Of a stretch of DNA of 64,000 nt, positions 33,161 through 41,905 are shown piece by piece (positions within the stretch are counted from its first letter, which is position 1; every line of letters starts with the position of its first letter). The DNA is from Propionibacteriales bacterium. Lineage in GTDB: Bacteria; Actinomycetota; Actinomycetes; Propionibacteriales; Nocardioidaceae. The DNA is taken from NCBI GenBank assembly GCA_026392455.1, contig JAPLCB010000003.1:186001-250000 (forward strand). The letters are read 5' to 3'. Under the pieces are notes generated by a model, which saw nothing but the letters and a program-made list of their open reading frames with translations, had not been told where the DNA came from and ran no database searches. The position numbers and the translations under genes are program-made.

Positions 33161-33967
33161 TCAGGTCGAGAGGTGCCGGGCCCTGGCGAAGCAGAACAGC
33201 CCGTAGCAAGCGATCCCCGCCGCGATCGCGCCGAGCAGGTACGGGCCGAACGGTTGCGCGAGCACCGTACGCAGGGCCTCGTCGAGACCACCGGACTTCC
33301 GGGGCTCGTGGGTGACAGCCGCGTAGCCGAACAAGGTGCCGACCACGGCGACCGAGAGTCCCTTGGCGAGGTAGCCGGCCTTACCGAGCACCAGGTACGT
33401 GGCGCCGGCGTCCCCGGACCTGCCTTCGGCGCTCAGGTTCTCGGCGAATTTCTCGGTCAGCCCGCGACGCGCCTGGTTCGCTCCGTAGCCGATGATCAAC
33501 GCCCCCATCAGCCCGACGATCCAGGGACCGGCCGGCAGGTCCATCAGCCGAGCGGTGGTGGTGCGGCCGTTCGAGCTGCTCCCGGCCCCGGTCGCCACCT
33601 TCAGGGCACTCGTGCCGACGGCGCCGTACACGACGGCCTTGCCGAGCGAGCCCGCTCGCAGCCGCCAGCGTTTCGGACCCTCCTCCTCGTGGTGGCCGAC
33701 AGCCGCCTCGAGCAGCCGCCAGACCACCAGCAGCAACATCCCCACCGCAACCGCCCAGATCAGGACCACGCCGAACGGCTTCGTCGCCAGCTCGTGCATG
33801 GCGCCCTGGCTGGAGGCCTTGCCGGAGCTGTGACCCAGTGCGAGCTGAACCGCGAGGAAGGCGACCAGCAGGTGCACCACCCCGTAGGCGACCAGCCCGA
33901 GCCGGATCGCCGCGTCCATCCCGTCGCTGCGGGCTACCTGACGTGCCGTTGACCCGATGTCCCCCAT
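33161..33967 (-). CDS. DUF1206 membrane protein
   Basis: 268 residues with six transmembrane helices in three DUF1206 repeats of about 70-75 residues, each beginning with a small-residue helix (RLGLVAYGVVHLLVAFLAVQ; LGKAVVYGAVGTSALKV; LGKAGYLAKGLSVAVVGTL). Function unknown. TAGATT lies 7 bases before the ATG. Convergent with the ZIP gene. Confidence 0.88.
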   Translation of the reverse strand: MGDIGSTARQVARSDGMDAAIRLGLVAYGVVHLLVAFLAVQLALGHSSGKASSQGAMHELATKPFGVVLIWAVAVGMLLLVVWRLLEAAVGHHEEEGPKRWRLRAGSLGKAVVYGAVGTSALKVATGAGSSSNGRTTTARLMDLPAGPWIVGLMGALIIGYGANQARRGLTEKFAENLSAEGRSGDAGATYLVLGKAGYLAKGLSVAVVGTLFGYAAVTHEPRKSGGLDEALRTVLAQPFGPYLLGAIAAGIACYGLFCFARARHLST

Positions 33968-33974
33968 GCCGGTG

Positions 33975-33980
33975 AATCTA
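33975..33980 (-). promoter_or_regulatory. -10 element for the DUF1206 gene (leaderless)
   Basis: TAGATT with a 7-base gap to the ATG. Confidence 0.5.
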
Positions 33981-34032
33981 GGCGATCCTCACGCCGGGTG
34001 TCGGCTTCGGGAAGATCTGCATGCTTTGTCCG

Positions 34033-34038
34033 TAAGGT
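34033..34038 (+). promoter_or_regulatory. -10 element for the acyltransferase at 34045 (leaderless)
   Basis: TAAGGT with a 6-base gap to the ATG. Confidence 0.5.
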
Positions 34039-34044
34039 GGCTGC

Positions 34045-34827
34045 ATGGTCGAATTGGATGTCGCTGAGTCCTACCAGGACGAGAACGGGAACGAGATCGT
34101 CTTCGACGGCCGACTCGAGGGCAACGTCACGATCGTCTTCCGCGGACGGAACAACCGCCTGGAGATCCACCCGGAGGCCACCTTCCGCGAGCTCAACGTC
34201 CAGTTCGACTGCGACAACGGGACCGCCCTGTTCGGTCACTCGGTCGGGAGCTCCTGGCGGGTCCGGGTCGGTGAGGACGCCACTGTCCGAGTAGGTCGCG
34301 GCGTCACCACCACCGAGGTCTGCGGCGTCTCGGCGGTCGAGGGAACCACGATCCGGATCGGGAACGACGTGATGATCGCGTCAGAGGTGCAGATCCGCGG
34401 GGACGACGGCCATCCGATCTTCGACGTCCGAACCGGGGTTCGGGTGAACCCGGCCAAGTCGATCCTGGTCGGCCACCACGTCTGGCTCGGGTGGGGCGTA
34501 CTGGTCCTGGGTGGGGCCAAGATCCGCGCCGGCTCGGTGATCGGCGCGAAGTCCGTGGTCACCCGGAAGATTCCGAACAACTGCATCGCCGCCGGGGCCC
34601 CCGCCAAGGTGGTGCGTCGCGACATCGCCTGGGAGCGGCCGCACCTCTCGCTCGCCGAACCGCCGTACAAGCCAGACATCTCGACGATCGTGAAGACCGA
34701 ACGCTGGTGGAACCTGACCGAGGACTCCCCCAGGTCCAAGGCCGACGGATCAGGGAAGTCCCGCGGGGCCGGCCTCCGCCGGCGGGCCGAGCGGCTGCGC
34801 GACGGTCTGCGCGAGAGCCACGACTAG
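34045..34827 (+). CDS. Left-handed beta-helix (hexapeptide) acyltransferase
   Basis: 260 residues. An N-terminal region of hexapeptide-like strands leads to the acetyl-CoA site typical of the family: NDVMIASEVQIRGDDGHPIFD (the catalytic His region), HHVWLGWGVLVLGGAKIRAG and SVIGAKSVVTRKIPNNCIAAGAPAKVVR. The C-terminal 50 residues are charged. Such enzymes O-acetylate sugars of capsules or antibiotics; no polysaccharide cluster is adjacent, so the acceptor is unknown. Confidence 0.85.
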   Translation: MVELDVAESYQDENGNEIVFDGRLEGNVTIVFRGRNNRLEIHPEATFRELNVQFDCDNGTALFGHSVGSSWRVRVGEDATVRVGRGVTTTEVCGVSAVEGTTIRIGNDVMIASEVQIRGDDGHPIFDVRTGVRVNPAKSILVGHHVWLGWGVLVLGGAKIRAGSVIGAKSVVTRKIPNNCIAAGAPAKVVRRDIAWERPHLSLAEPPYKPDISTIVKTERWWNLTEDSPRSKADGSGKSRGAGLRRRAERLRDGLRESHD

Positions 34828-35034
34828 CTGCTGGTTCCACCCGGGTGATCACCGCCGTACGTCGGGCCGTCGCGTGAGGGTGCCTCGACCTGTGGACGTC
34901 CCGCTTGCCTCGCCGCGCCACCGGTCGCTGCTAGATTCGCGCTACTCGCACCTCCCCTCGGCGTCAGGAAGCGGTCGGATGACCCTGGAACTCGTCGGCG
35001 CCGATGTTCTCGTCGGCACCCTGACAGGCACGTG

Positions 35035-35517
35035 ATGAGGTTCGAGCTCCGGCACGACGTGGTCGTGGCCAGACCGATCGACGAGGTCTTTTCCGCACTG
35101 GCCCTCCCCGAGCACCTGGAGCGGGTGATCCGTCTGTCGCCGATGGCGACCAGGTTCGAGCTGCTCGGCACCCGGTCCGGGCCGACGCCGGCGACCATGA
35201 TCGCCAGGTTCGAGTTCGGCGAACGGGTTCGCATGCTCGGCGGGCTCTACACCGCGGAGTTCGCCATGCGGGGCGAGCAGACCGTCGACTCCGAGGCCAA
35301 GCAGGTCGACTACCGCACCTCGTCGACAGGCGGCGCACAGATCCGGGTCCACAAGGTCCGGACCTTCGCCCAGTGCGCCGAGGGCACCCGGGTCTCGGAG
35401 GTCGTGTCCGGTGACGCTGCGCCTGGGCTGCACTGGATCGCACGCCGCAGCGCCCGTGCAGCCCACGTCGACCACATGTCGAGGTACCCGGACCTGTTCG
35501 AGAAACCGGCCTGGTGA
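35035..35517 (+). CDS. SRPBCC (START-like) family protein, 160 aa
   Basis: The START-like helix-grip pattern is visible: MRFELRHDVVVARPIDEVFSAL at the start, a strand-rich centre (QVDYRTSSTGGAQIRVHKVR) and a long C-terminal helix (APGLHWIARRSARAAHVDHM). These proteins bind hydrophobic ligands, or act as aromatase/cyclases. A GTG one codon before the ATG is an alternative start. Ribosome site weak. Confidence 0.7.
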   Translation: MRFELRHDVVVARPIDEVFSALALPEHLERVIRLSPMATRFELLGTRSGPTPATMIARFEFGERVRMLGGLYTAEFAMRGEQTVDSEAKQVDYRTSSTGGAQIRVHKVRTFAQCAEGTRVSEVVSGDAAPGLHWIARRSARAAHVDHMSRYPDLFEKPAW

Positions 35518-35526
35518 ACGCAGGGC

Positions 35527-35544
35527 CCCGGGTGCTGACCCGGG
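35527..35544. terminator. Weak hairpin after the SRPBCC gene at 35035
   Basis: CCCGGGT-GCTG-ACCCGGG, a 7-bp stem ten bases after the stop, without a T-run. Confidence 0.3.
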
Positions 35545-35718
35545 CCTGCCACCGCGGGCCGGCCAGGCGTCCTTCAGCGCGACGGAGCCACGGAAGTGTC
35601 GCCACCGAACTCGATCAGGGCGTGAGCGACGGCGACATGGTCGAGATAGCGGGCTGAAAGGGGTGCCGAACGTGGAACACGTACTAGTACCCGCACGAAG
35701 TGGGACCGGCATCTCCCC

Positions 35719-35724
35719 TAGGAT
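35719..35724 (+). promoter_or_regulatory. -10 element for the SRPBCC gene at 35731 (leaderless)
   Basis: TAGGAT with a 6-base gap to the ATG. A GTACTAGTAC palindrome lies 40 bases further upstream. Confidence 0.5.
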
Positions 35725-35730
35725 CGCTTC

Positions 35731-36156
35731 ATGCCTGCACCTGAGCGAGTCAACATCACCCATGTCTTCAAGTCCGACCCGCAGACCGTCTTCGAGAAGT
35801 TGGCCGAGCACGAGAACCTCGGCCCGGTCTTCGGAGCGAAGATCACCCGGGTCTGCGACGGGACCACCTCGCGCAACGGAGCCGGCTCGGTGCGCAGGCT
35901 CAAGATCGGCGCGCTCCCCGCGTTCGAGGAGACCACCACGGTCGCCGAGCCGAACACATTGATCGAGTACAAGATCACCAAGGGCGGCCCGCTCAAGGGC
36001 CACTGGGGTCGTCAGGAACTCTCCCCCACCCCTGAGGGCGGCACCAGGCTCGTCTACAAGATCGGCTTCGACGCAGCGGTGCCCGGGATGGCGGCGCTGG
36101 TCGGCAAGGTGTTGCGCGGCTCGATCGTCAAGGGCCTCGCGAAGCTCGCCGACTGA
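35731..36156 (+). CDS. SRPBCC (START-like) family protein, 141 aa
   Basis: A second, different START-like protein: RVNITHVFKSDPQTVFEKLAEHENLGPVFG begins the fold, ETTTVAEPNTLIEYKITKG gives the central strands, and AALVGKVLRGSIVKGLAKLAD is the C-terminal helix. It is polyketide-cyclase/dehydrase-like in family terms; the ligand is unknown. It is only distantly similar to the neighbour at 35035. Confidence 0.75.
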   Translation: MPAPERVNITHVFKSDPQTVFEKLAEHENLGPVFGAKITRVCDGTTSRNGAGSVRRLKIGALPAFEETTTVAEPNTLIEYKITKGGPLKGHWGRQELSPTPEGGTRLVYKIGFDAAVPGMAALVGKVLRGSIVKGLAKLAD

Positions 36157-36551
36157 GTACCAGTTACAGCGTGTGGCGTACCCGAATTGGAACGCCGCGG
36201 GAGGATCGGTGCGAGCTCACCTCCCTCCGTCCCGCGCCCGTGCTGAAGGCTATTCAGCCGGCGGTTCTCACTCAGCCAAGCCCGTCAAGAATCCCGCTCA
36301 CCTCGGCCGCGTCCTTCGGCCGCCAGGACACCGCGGGTGCAGCTGCGTGAAATCGTCAGGTGGCCGAGCGATCGTTTCCCGACCTCGTGCGTGATCGATT
36401 CGGCACCCAGGCGGAGCATCTCGCAGGGTCCGTCCGACGCAATCGTCAGGCGCGCCAGGGATCACCTTGGACGAGCTTCGCGTCGGATCGATTCATGCCG
36501 CACCCACAACCGCCTCTGACCTGCGCAAGTGGAGGTCGAAGAGGTGAGAGA
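36157..36551. other. 395-base convergent gap with an imperfect 90-bp repeat
   Basis: Between the stop of the SRPBCC gene (+) and the stop of sigA (-). Open frames here lack ribosome sites and family features. Two loosely similar blocks start at 36351 and 36441 (both with AATCGTCAGG), each carrying GATCGATTC about 43 bases later (36393, 36486). No clear terminator was found for either gene. Confidence 0.45.
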
Positions 36552-37877
36552 TCAGTCCAGGTAGTCGCGCAGAACCTGCGAACGACTCGGGTGCCGCAGC
36601 TTCGACATCGTCTTCGACTCGATCTGCCGGATCCGCTCACGCGTGACCCCGTAGACCTTGCCGATCTCGTCCAGCGTCTTCGGCTGGCCGTCGGTCAGAC
36701 CGAAGCGCATCGAGACGACGCCGGCCTCGCGCTCGGAGAGCGTGTCGAGAACGGCGTGCAGCTGCTCCTGCAGGAGCGTGAAGCTGACCGCGTCGGCCGG
36801 GACGATCGCCTCGGAGTCCTCGATCAGGTCGCCGAACTCGGAGTCGCCGTCCTCGCCGAGCGGGGTGTGCAGCGAGATCGGCTCACGGCCGTACTTCTGG
36901 ACCTCGATGACCTTCTCGGGGGTCATGTCGAGTTCCTTGGCGAGCTCTTCAGGCGTGGGCTCGCGGCCCAGGTCCTGGAGCATCTGTCGCTGGACGCGGG
37001 CGAGCTTGTTGATGACCTCGACCATGTGCACCGGGATCCGGATGGTGCGGGCCTGGTCGGCCATGGCGCGGGTGATCGCCTGACGGATCCACCAGGTGGC
37101 GTAGGTCGAGAACTTGTAGCCCTTGGTGTAGTCGAACTTCTCGACCGCACGGATCAGACCGAGGTTGCCCTCCTGGATGAGGTCCAGGAAGAGCATGCCG
37201 CGGCCGGTGTAGCGCTTGGCCAGCGAGACGACGAGTCGCAGGTTGGCCTCGAGCAGGTGGTTCTTGGCGCGCTTGCCGTCCTCGGAGATCCACTCGAGCT
37301 CGTCGAGCATCTTGGCGCTGAGCTTGCCGCCCTTGGCCTGCTTCTCCTCGGAGAAGAGCCCGGCCTCGATCCGCTTGGCGAGCTCGACCTCCATCTCCGC
37401 GTTGAGCAGCGGGACCTTGCCGATCTGCTTGAGGTAGTCCTTGACCGGGTCGGCCGTGGCGCCGGCGACCATCACCTGCTGGGCGGGCTCGTCGGTCTCA
37501 TCGGCAGCGGAGACCGTGAAGGCCGACTTCTCGTCCTCGACGATCGTCGGGTCGGCCTTGACGTCCTCTTCGAACTGCTCGTCCGGCACGTCGGGCAGGG
37601 CCTTCTTTCCGTCGGGTCCGAGGACCTCGACGGCAGCAACAGCGGCAGCGGTCTTCTTGGCGGCGGTCTTGGCGGGTGCCTTCTTCGCGGGCGCCTTCTT
37701 GAGCGGCGCAGCCGCAACCTTCTTGGCGGGCGCGGGGGCAGCCTTCTGGGCAACCGGAGCTGCGGCCTTCTTGGCCGGCGTCGCTGCGGCCTTCGCAGGC
37801 GCCTTCTTCGTTGCAGCGGCAGACGCCTTGGTGGCGGACTTCTTGGCGGCGGCGGCGGTGGACGAGCTCGAGGACAC
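36552..37877 (-). CDS. sigA: Primary sigma factor SigA (RpoD/HrdB)
   Basis: 441 residues. The first 80 are an Ala/Lys/Pro-rich tail typical of actinobacterial HrdB/SigA. Region 1.2 ([20 protein letters not shown]), region 2 with the -10 reading helix ([20 protein letters not shown]), region 3 ([20 protein letters not shown]) and region 4.2 ([20 protein letters not shown], then LRDYLD) are all intact. It directs RNA polymerase to housekeeping promoters. GAGAGG stands about 6 bases before the GTG start, supporting it. A group-2 paralogue lies at 54130. Confidence 0.97.
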   Translation of the reverse strand: MSSSSSTAAAAKKSATKASAAATKKAPAKAAATPAKKAAAPVAQKAAPAPAKKVAAAPLKKAPAKKAPAKTAAKKTAAAVAAVEVLGPDGKKALPDVPDEQFEEDVKADPTIVEDEKSAFTVSAADETDEPAQQVMVAGATADPVKDYLKQIGKVPLLNAEMEVELAKRIEAGLFSEEKQAKGGKLSAKMLDELEWISEDGKRAKNHLLEANLRLVVSLAKRYTGRGMLFLDLIQEGNLGLIRAVEKFDYTKGYKFSTYATWWIRQAITRAMADQARTIRIPVHMVEVINKLARVQRQMLQDLGREPTPEELAKELDMTPEKVIEVQKYGREPISLHTPLGEDGDSEFGDLIEDSEAIVPADAVSFTLLQEQLHAVLDTLSEREAGVVSMRFGLTDGQPKTLDEIGKVYGVTRERIRQIESKTMSKLRHPSRSQVLRDYLD

Positions 37878-37994
37878 GAACTACCTCTCGGTCAGACTTC
37901 AGAGCGATACACGGGCGCGGCAAAGCCCGTACCTGTCAACAGCCGCGCCGTCATTGTGTCATGGCCCCGGTGAAATCCGGTCCTGGGGGCTGGA

Positions 37995-38573
37995 TCACGC
38001 CTTCGCGGCGGCTTTCTTCTCCTTCTTGAAGTCCCGGACCTTCTGCAGCGACGCCGGATCCACCACGTCGGCAACCGACCGGTAGCCGTCCAGGCTGTAG
38101 TCCCCGACAGCCTTCTCCCAGCCGTCCGGGCGAACCCCGAGCTGCTTGGCAACCAGCGCCGTGAAGATCTGCGCCTTCTGCTTGCCGAACCCGGAGAGCG
38201 CCATCATCCGCTTGACCAGGTCGGCTCCATCAGCGGCTTCGGTCCAGATCCGGGAGGCATCCCCGCCGTACAGGTCGACGACGTCGGCGGCGACAGCCTG
38301 GATCTTGGTCGCCATCGACCCTGGGAACCGGTGCACTGCCGGCGTCACCGCGCAGAGCGCCGCGAACTCGTCAGGATCGGCGGCCGCGATCGCGGCCGGG
38401 TCGAGCTTCCCGAGACGGTCCAGCAGCTTCGCCGGGCCGCGGAACGCGTGCTCCATCGGGTACTGCTGGTCGAGGAGCATCCCGATCAGCAGGGCGAAAG
38501 GGTCCCCGCTCAGAACGTCGTCCGCGTGCTGGTCGCCGGTGATGTGGATGGCCATGCGGCCATTCTTGCTCAT
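37995..38573 (-). CDS. HhH-GPD base-excision DNA repair protein
   Basis: 192 residues. A compact HhH-GPD glycosylase-like fold: LLIGMLLDQQYPMEHAFRGP begins the helical bundle, and the helix-hairpin-helix is ALSGFGKQKAQIFTALVAKQ. The catalytic Asp usual in the GPD loop is replaced by a region (GVRPDGWEKAVGDYSL) in which Asp residues remain. The family sits beside sigA in many actinobacteria. The Lys/Ala tail (KKEKKAAAKA) may touch DNA. Its start is only 9 bases from that of the divergent gene at 38583. Confidence 0.8.
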   Translation of the reverse strand: MSKNGRMAIHITGDQHADDVLSGDPFALLIGMLLDQQYPMEHAFRGPAKLLDRLGKLDPAAIAAADPDEFAALCAVTPAVHRFPGSMATKIQAVAADVVDLYGGDASRIWTEAADGADLVKRMMALSGFGKQKAQIFTALVAKQLGVRPDGWEKAVGDYSLDGYRSVADVVDPASLQKVRDFKKEKKAAAKA

Positions 38574-38582
38574 ACTGGGAGG

Positions 38583-38975
38583 GTGACCCCGCGCCCCACA
38601 GTCGATGCCCTCGCCGAGCAGTACCGAGGGACTCTGGTCGAGATGAGTGGCATGAGCATCCGTTCGGCTGCCCCGGCTGACTGGAACCGGCTCGTCGATC
38701 GGATGCAGTGGTTCCAGCTCACCTTGGCGTCGACGCCCGAAGGTCGGGCCGCCGTCACCAGGATGATCGACGACCCGTGCCCGACCGTCCGCGAGTGGTC
38801 GACGACGAACGCCCTCGCCTGGGATCCCGCGATCGCCCTACCGGCCCTGCGCCGGCAGATCGAGGCCGACGGCCCCCGGACGTTCACGGCCAAGGTCGTC
38901 CTGCACGAGTACGAGGCCGGCCGGCTGAACACGTCCTGGACCCCCAAGGGCCGCCCTCCGGTCGAGCTGCGCTGA
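38583..38975 (+). CDS. DUF2019-like protein, 130 aa
   Basis: A small soluble protein with blocks VDALAEQYRGTLVEMSGMSI and MIDDPCPTVREWSTTNALAW, then LHEYEAGRLNTSWTPKG; these resemble DUF2019 (a HEAT-like helical family), but I hold this loosely. The GTG start is preceded by CATACT with a 6-base gap; GGGAGG touches the start codon and is too close to act as a ribosome site. It converges on the ferredoxin gene. Confidence 0.6.
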   Translation: MTPRPTVDALAEQYRGTLVEMSGMSIRSAAPADWNRLVDRMQWFQLTLASTPEGRAAVTRMIDDPCPTVREWSTTNALAWDPAIALPALRRQIEADGPRTFTAKVVLHEYEAGRLNTSWTPKGRPPVELR

Positions 38976-38976
38976 C

Positions 38977-39174
38977 TCAGGCGCGCAACCGCAGCGCGTT
39001 GCGGGGGCACGCCTTCATCGCTGCCTTGGCCGCACCGACCAGCTCGGGCGTCACGTCGCCGTGGACCAACGGGTAGCCCCAGCGATCAAGGGCCACGATC
39101 TCGGGCAGCAGCTCGTGGCACAACCCGCGGGCCTGGCACGACGGCCAGTCCACCTCCAGCCGCTGGCCGCTCAT
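38977..39174 (-). CDS. Small 3Fe-4S-type ferredoxin
   Basis: 65 residues. Cys13-x5-Cys19 (PSCQARGLCHELLPE) and Cys56-Pro (MKACPRNALRLR) give the three-cysteine pattern of the single-cluster ferredoxins usually paired with P450s; the fourth Cys of a 4Fe-4S site is absent. Its ATG overlaps the stop of the NuoF-like gene (ATGA), making it the last gene of the flavin redox operon. No P450 lies in the window, so its partner is probably the NuoF-like protein. Confidence 0.85.
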   Translation of the reverse strand: MSGQRLEVDWPSCQARGLCHELLPEIVALDRWGYPLVHGDVTPELVGAAKAAMKACPRNALRLRA

Positions 39175-40376
39175 GCGGACCTCGAGAAGTTCGACTCACC
39201 GGCACTGCAACGGCCGACCCGGTGCAGGGCGATCTCTGCTTCGAAGACGGTCCAGGCCGAGCTGACCAACCGGACCGTCCCGTCCGGATGGGCACACGCG
39301 CCGCGGCCGCGAACCAGGTCGGCGAGCTCCTGGACGTCAGCGCCCACGCGCCCGGCGGCAAGGTCCCCGAAGGCCGTCGCCAGGGCAGGAAGACCGTTGA
39401 AGCACGGGCCGCACCGACCCGCGGACTCGCCAGCCAGGTAGCGGGTGACCTGTGCGGTGTAGGTGAGTCCGCAGGCGCCGACAGGCAACGGGATGACCAC
39501 TCCCGCCCCCAGGACCAGCCCGAGGTCCTGCATCGAGGCGACCGAGACCGCGGCCTCGCGCAGCGCACCCGCGGGCGCCCACTGTCCGTGGTAGCCGCCG
39601 ATCAGAACCGGGCGATCGAGTTCCTCGTCGGTCAGGACGGCCTGCCACCGGGTCCCGTGCGGCACTTCCTGGACCGCGATCCGGTTGCCTCGGGTGATGC
39701 TCAGCAGCCGGGTCCCGGGCTCGGCCTCGGTACCCGGGATCCGGCCCTCGGCCAGAACGACCGCAGCGAGCTGGGCGAAGCTCTCGGCGTTGCTCAACAA
39801 GGTCGGCTGTCCGTGCAGGCCCTTGACGGCGGCCGGGTGCCAGGACACCACCGGCAGGTTCTCCCGGCCCTCGATCAGCTCGAGGACAGCACTCGACTCA
39901 CCGGAGACGAAGCCCGTGGAGGCCCGGTGCAGCCGCCAACGCAGCCGCCGGTCCTCCCCCGCCTCAGCCCGCTCGGCGAGTGCCCGGGTGACGGCCTCGG
40001 TGACGAACGCGTGCTCGTCAGGAACGACCAGGTGCACCGTCCGAACGCCCAACGCGTCGGCGACCATGACGGCACCGTCGAGGACCAGGTGCGGCGCGGT
40101 CACCATCAAGGCAGCATCCTTGGAGCTGGCCGGCTCACCCTCGCTGACGTTGACGACCACGTGCCGGCGCAGAGCGCGACCAGAGGCAGCCGTACGCAGC
40201 TTCGTGGCGAACGGGAACCCCGCTCCCCCGCGGCCGAGGACCACGTTCCGGTCGGCCGCAGCGACCAGGACCCCGAACCCCGGCACGACGACCGGCCCGA
40301 AACGGCTCCGGTGGGTGACCAGATCTGGTTGGGCGCTGCCGAGCAACCACGGCCCGCGAGCGATGTCGAGCAGCAT
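39171..40376 (-). CDS. NuoF-like FMN/iron-sulfur flavoprotein
   Basis: 401 residues related to the NADH-binding subunit of complex I. The FMN loop GRGGAGFPFATKL (about 48-60) and NVSEGEPASSKDAAL (about 75-89) match NuoF. Near the C-terminus AGRCGPCFNGLPAL supplies Cys322 and Cys325, with Cys361 later; the first Cys of the usual C-x2-C-x2-C triad is Ala here. It should take electrons from a nicotinamide cofactor to FMN and an Fe-S centre. The ATG at 40376 overlaps the stop of the ferric-reductase-like gene; the ferredoxin overlaps downstream. Confidence 0.82.
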   Translation of the reverse strand: MLLDIARGPWLLGSAQPDLVTHRSRFGPVVVPGFGVLVAAADRNVVLGRGGAGFPFATKLRTAASGRALRRHVVVNVSEGEPASSKDAALMVTAPHLVLDGAVMVADALGVRTVHLVVPDEHAFVTEAVTRALAERAEAGEDRRLRWRLHRASTGFVSGESSAVLELIEGRENLPVVSWHPAAVKGLHGQPTLLSNAESFAQLAAVVLAEGRIPGTEAEPGTRLLSITRGNRIAVQEVPHGTRWQAVLTDEELDRPVLIGGYHGQWAPAGALREAAVSVASMQDLGLVLGAGVVIPLPVGACGLTYTAQVTRYLAGESAGRCGPCFNGLPALATAFGDLAAGRVGADVQELADLVRGRGACAHPDGTVRLVSSAWTVFEAEIALHRVGRCSAGESNFSRSA

Positions 40377-40966
40377 CAGCGCACCCCACGACGCGCCAGC
40401 TCGGGAACCCGGACCGGGCCGCCACGAGCACGGAGGCCCCGGGTGAGCCGAGCCACGAGCGCGGCCAGGACCAGCGTGAGGCACCCTGCGGCGATCCACC
40501 GCGCCCACGCTTCACCGGCATCGGTCCCGATCCCAGCCCCGTGCACGAAAGCCACCGGCCAGGCCGCGTACCCCAGGAGGTGCACCCGGCGCCACGCCCG
40601 GACACTGAGACGGGACTTCACGGCCGTGGACAGGGCCACCACGAGCATCAGGTCGAAGGCGACCGTTCCCAGGCCCAACCAGAACGGCTCGTAGGTAGCC
40701 CCCCACGGGGACAGCGCCTGCCACCAACGGATGTCGACGAACGTGTCCACCACGGCGGTGAGCGCATGAGCGAGGACCAGGGCCAGCCCCAGGATGCTCA
40801 GGTTCCGGTGCAGGTTCTGCGGTACGAAGGCCGGGACCCGGTTGCCTGCGGAGGCGCCGGTGCTCACCATCCCCAGGGCCAGGCTCACCGAGAGCACCAC
40901 GAGCAGGACGATCCCGGTACCGCGGTTGAGGAACCAGAGCAGCGGCCCATCGGTCAGCGCCGCCAT
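40376..40966 (-). CDS. Small ferric-reductase-like transmembrane protein
   Basis: 196 residues with six hydrophobic helices. Two histidine pairs spaced 13-14 residues apart (NLHRNLSILGLALVLAH; RRVHLLGYAAWPVAFVH) are the expected bis-heme ligands for transmembrane electron transfer. It lacks cytosolic FAD/NAD domains, which the neighbouring NuoF-like protein could replace. Start and stop overlap ApbE and the NuoF-like gene (TGATG on both sides), so stoichiometric expression is likely. Confidence 0.8.
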   Translation of the reverse strand: MAALTDGPLLWFLNRGTGIVLLVVLSVSLALGMVSTGASAGNRVPAFVPQNLHRNLSILGLALVLAHALTAVVDTFVDIRWWQALSPWGATYEPFWLGLGTVAFDLMLVVALSTAVKSRLSVRAWRRVHLLGYAAWPVAFVHGAGIGTDAGEAWARWIAAGCLTLVLAALVARLTRGLRARGGPVRVPELARRGVR

Positions 40967-41904
40967 CACAGCGCCCCGGACCGGGCTGGTGCGGGCCACT
41001 GCCCGACGAGATGTACCTGGCCGTCACCGGAGACCAGACGGGCGCTGACTCCGCGAGCCTCGAGCCAGTCGACGGCGTCGTCACCGAGGACCAGCGCCGC
41101 CGTGGCGGCTGCGTTCGCGGCGACACAGGTCGGGCCGGTCGCCGTCGCCGTCCGCCACGGACCCTGCGTCGAGAGCCCGGTACGCGGGTCGATCAGGTGG
41201 TGCCGTTCGACTCCCCCGGCCCGCCACCGCCGCACCTCGGTCGACGAGGTCGCGAGACCGCCTGCGTCCAGCCAGACCGGTGCCGGTGCCACGTCCTGCG
41301 TCGCACCACCCGGGTGCTCGGTGATGTCGATCGCCCACGACCGTGCCTCGTCGCGCGGACCGGCAATGCTGACGTCCCCGCCGAGGCTCACCAGCACCGC
41401 CTCGCCGGTCTCCTCCATCAGGCTCTTGGCCACCAGGTCCGCAGCCCAGGCCTTCGCGGTCGCACCGAGGTCGAGGGCGACTCCGCGCGGAACCCGGACT
41501 GATCCGCCGTCGAGCTCGATCGACTTCCAACGCCCGCGGGACGGTTCAGCCCCGACGACGGCAGCCAGGTCGCGGCGCTGACGGACCTGCTCCAGGTCGA
41601 CGTCGTACCCGAGCTCGACGAGGTTCCGCCCCAAGCCCGGGTCGAGGATGCCCTCGGTGACCTCGGCGACGTCCAGAGCCACCCGAAGCGCTGCTCGGAA
41701 GAGGTCGGAGACCGCGACCCTGGTGCCGGCCGCGGCGTTGGCCCGGGAGAGGTCGGAATCGACCCGGAAGCGACTGCAGGCGGCATCGACGGCGTCGAGG
41801 ATCTCGGCGGCCCGCATCTCCGCGTGCGCGGGGTCCCCGGTGGTCTGCAGGTGGACGTAGGTCCCGAGGGCCCGGAACTCGGTCCAGGAAGGAGCCAGCG
41901 TCAT
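40966..41904 (-). CDS. ApbE-family FAD:protein FMN transferase
   Basis: 312 residues. ApbE moves FMN from FAD onto a Thr/Ser of extracytoplasmic target proteins. Family features: FRALGTYVHLQTTGDP at the start, ALDLGATAKAWAADLVAKSL (the DLGGIAKG-like block), VSLGGDVSIAGP and the FAD/metal-site LIDPRTGLSTQGPW. No clear signal peptide is seen, although most family members act outside the cytoplasm. The ATG at 41904 follows the stop of the Pro-rich protein by one base and overlaps the ferric-reductase-like gene at its end. Confidence 0.88.
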   Translation of the reverse strand: MTLAPSWTEFRALGTYVHLQTTGDPAHAEMRAAEILDAVDAACSRFRVDSDLSRANAAAGTRVAVSDLFRAALRVALDVAEVTEGILDPGLGRNLVELGYDVDLEQVRQRRDLAAVVGAEPSRGRWKSIELDGGSVRVPRGVALDLGATAKAWAADLVAKSLMEETGEAVLVSLGGDVSIAGPRDEARSWAIDITEHPGGATQDVAPAPVWLDAGGLATSSTEVRRWRAGGVERHHLIDPRTGLSTQGPWRTATATGPTCVAANAAATAALVLGDDAVDWLEARGVSARLVSGDGQVHLVGQWPAPARSGAL

Positions 41905-41905
41905 G

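Noticed and set aside
37906-37939. TTGACA (37934-37939, minus strand) and TGTATC (37906-37911) as a sigA promoter.
   Set aside because: The spacer is 22 bases, too long for a normal sigma-70 promoter.
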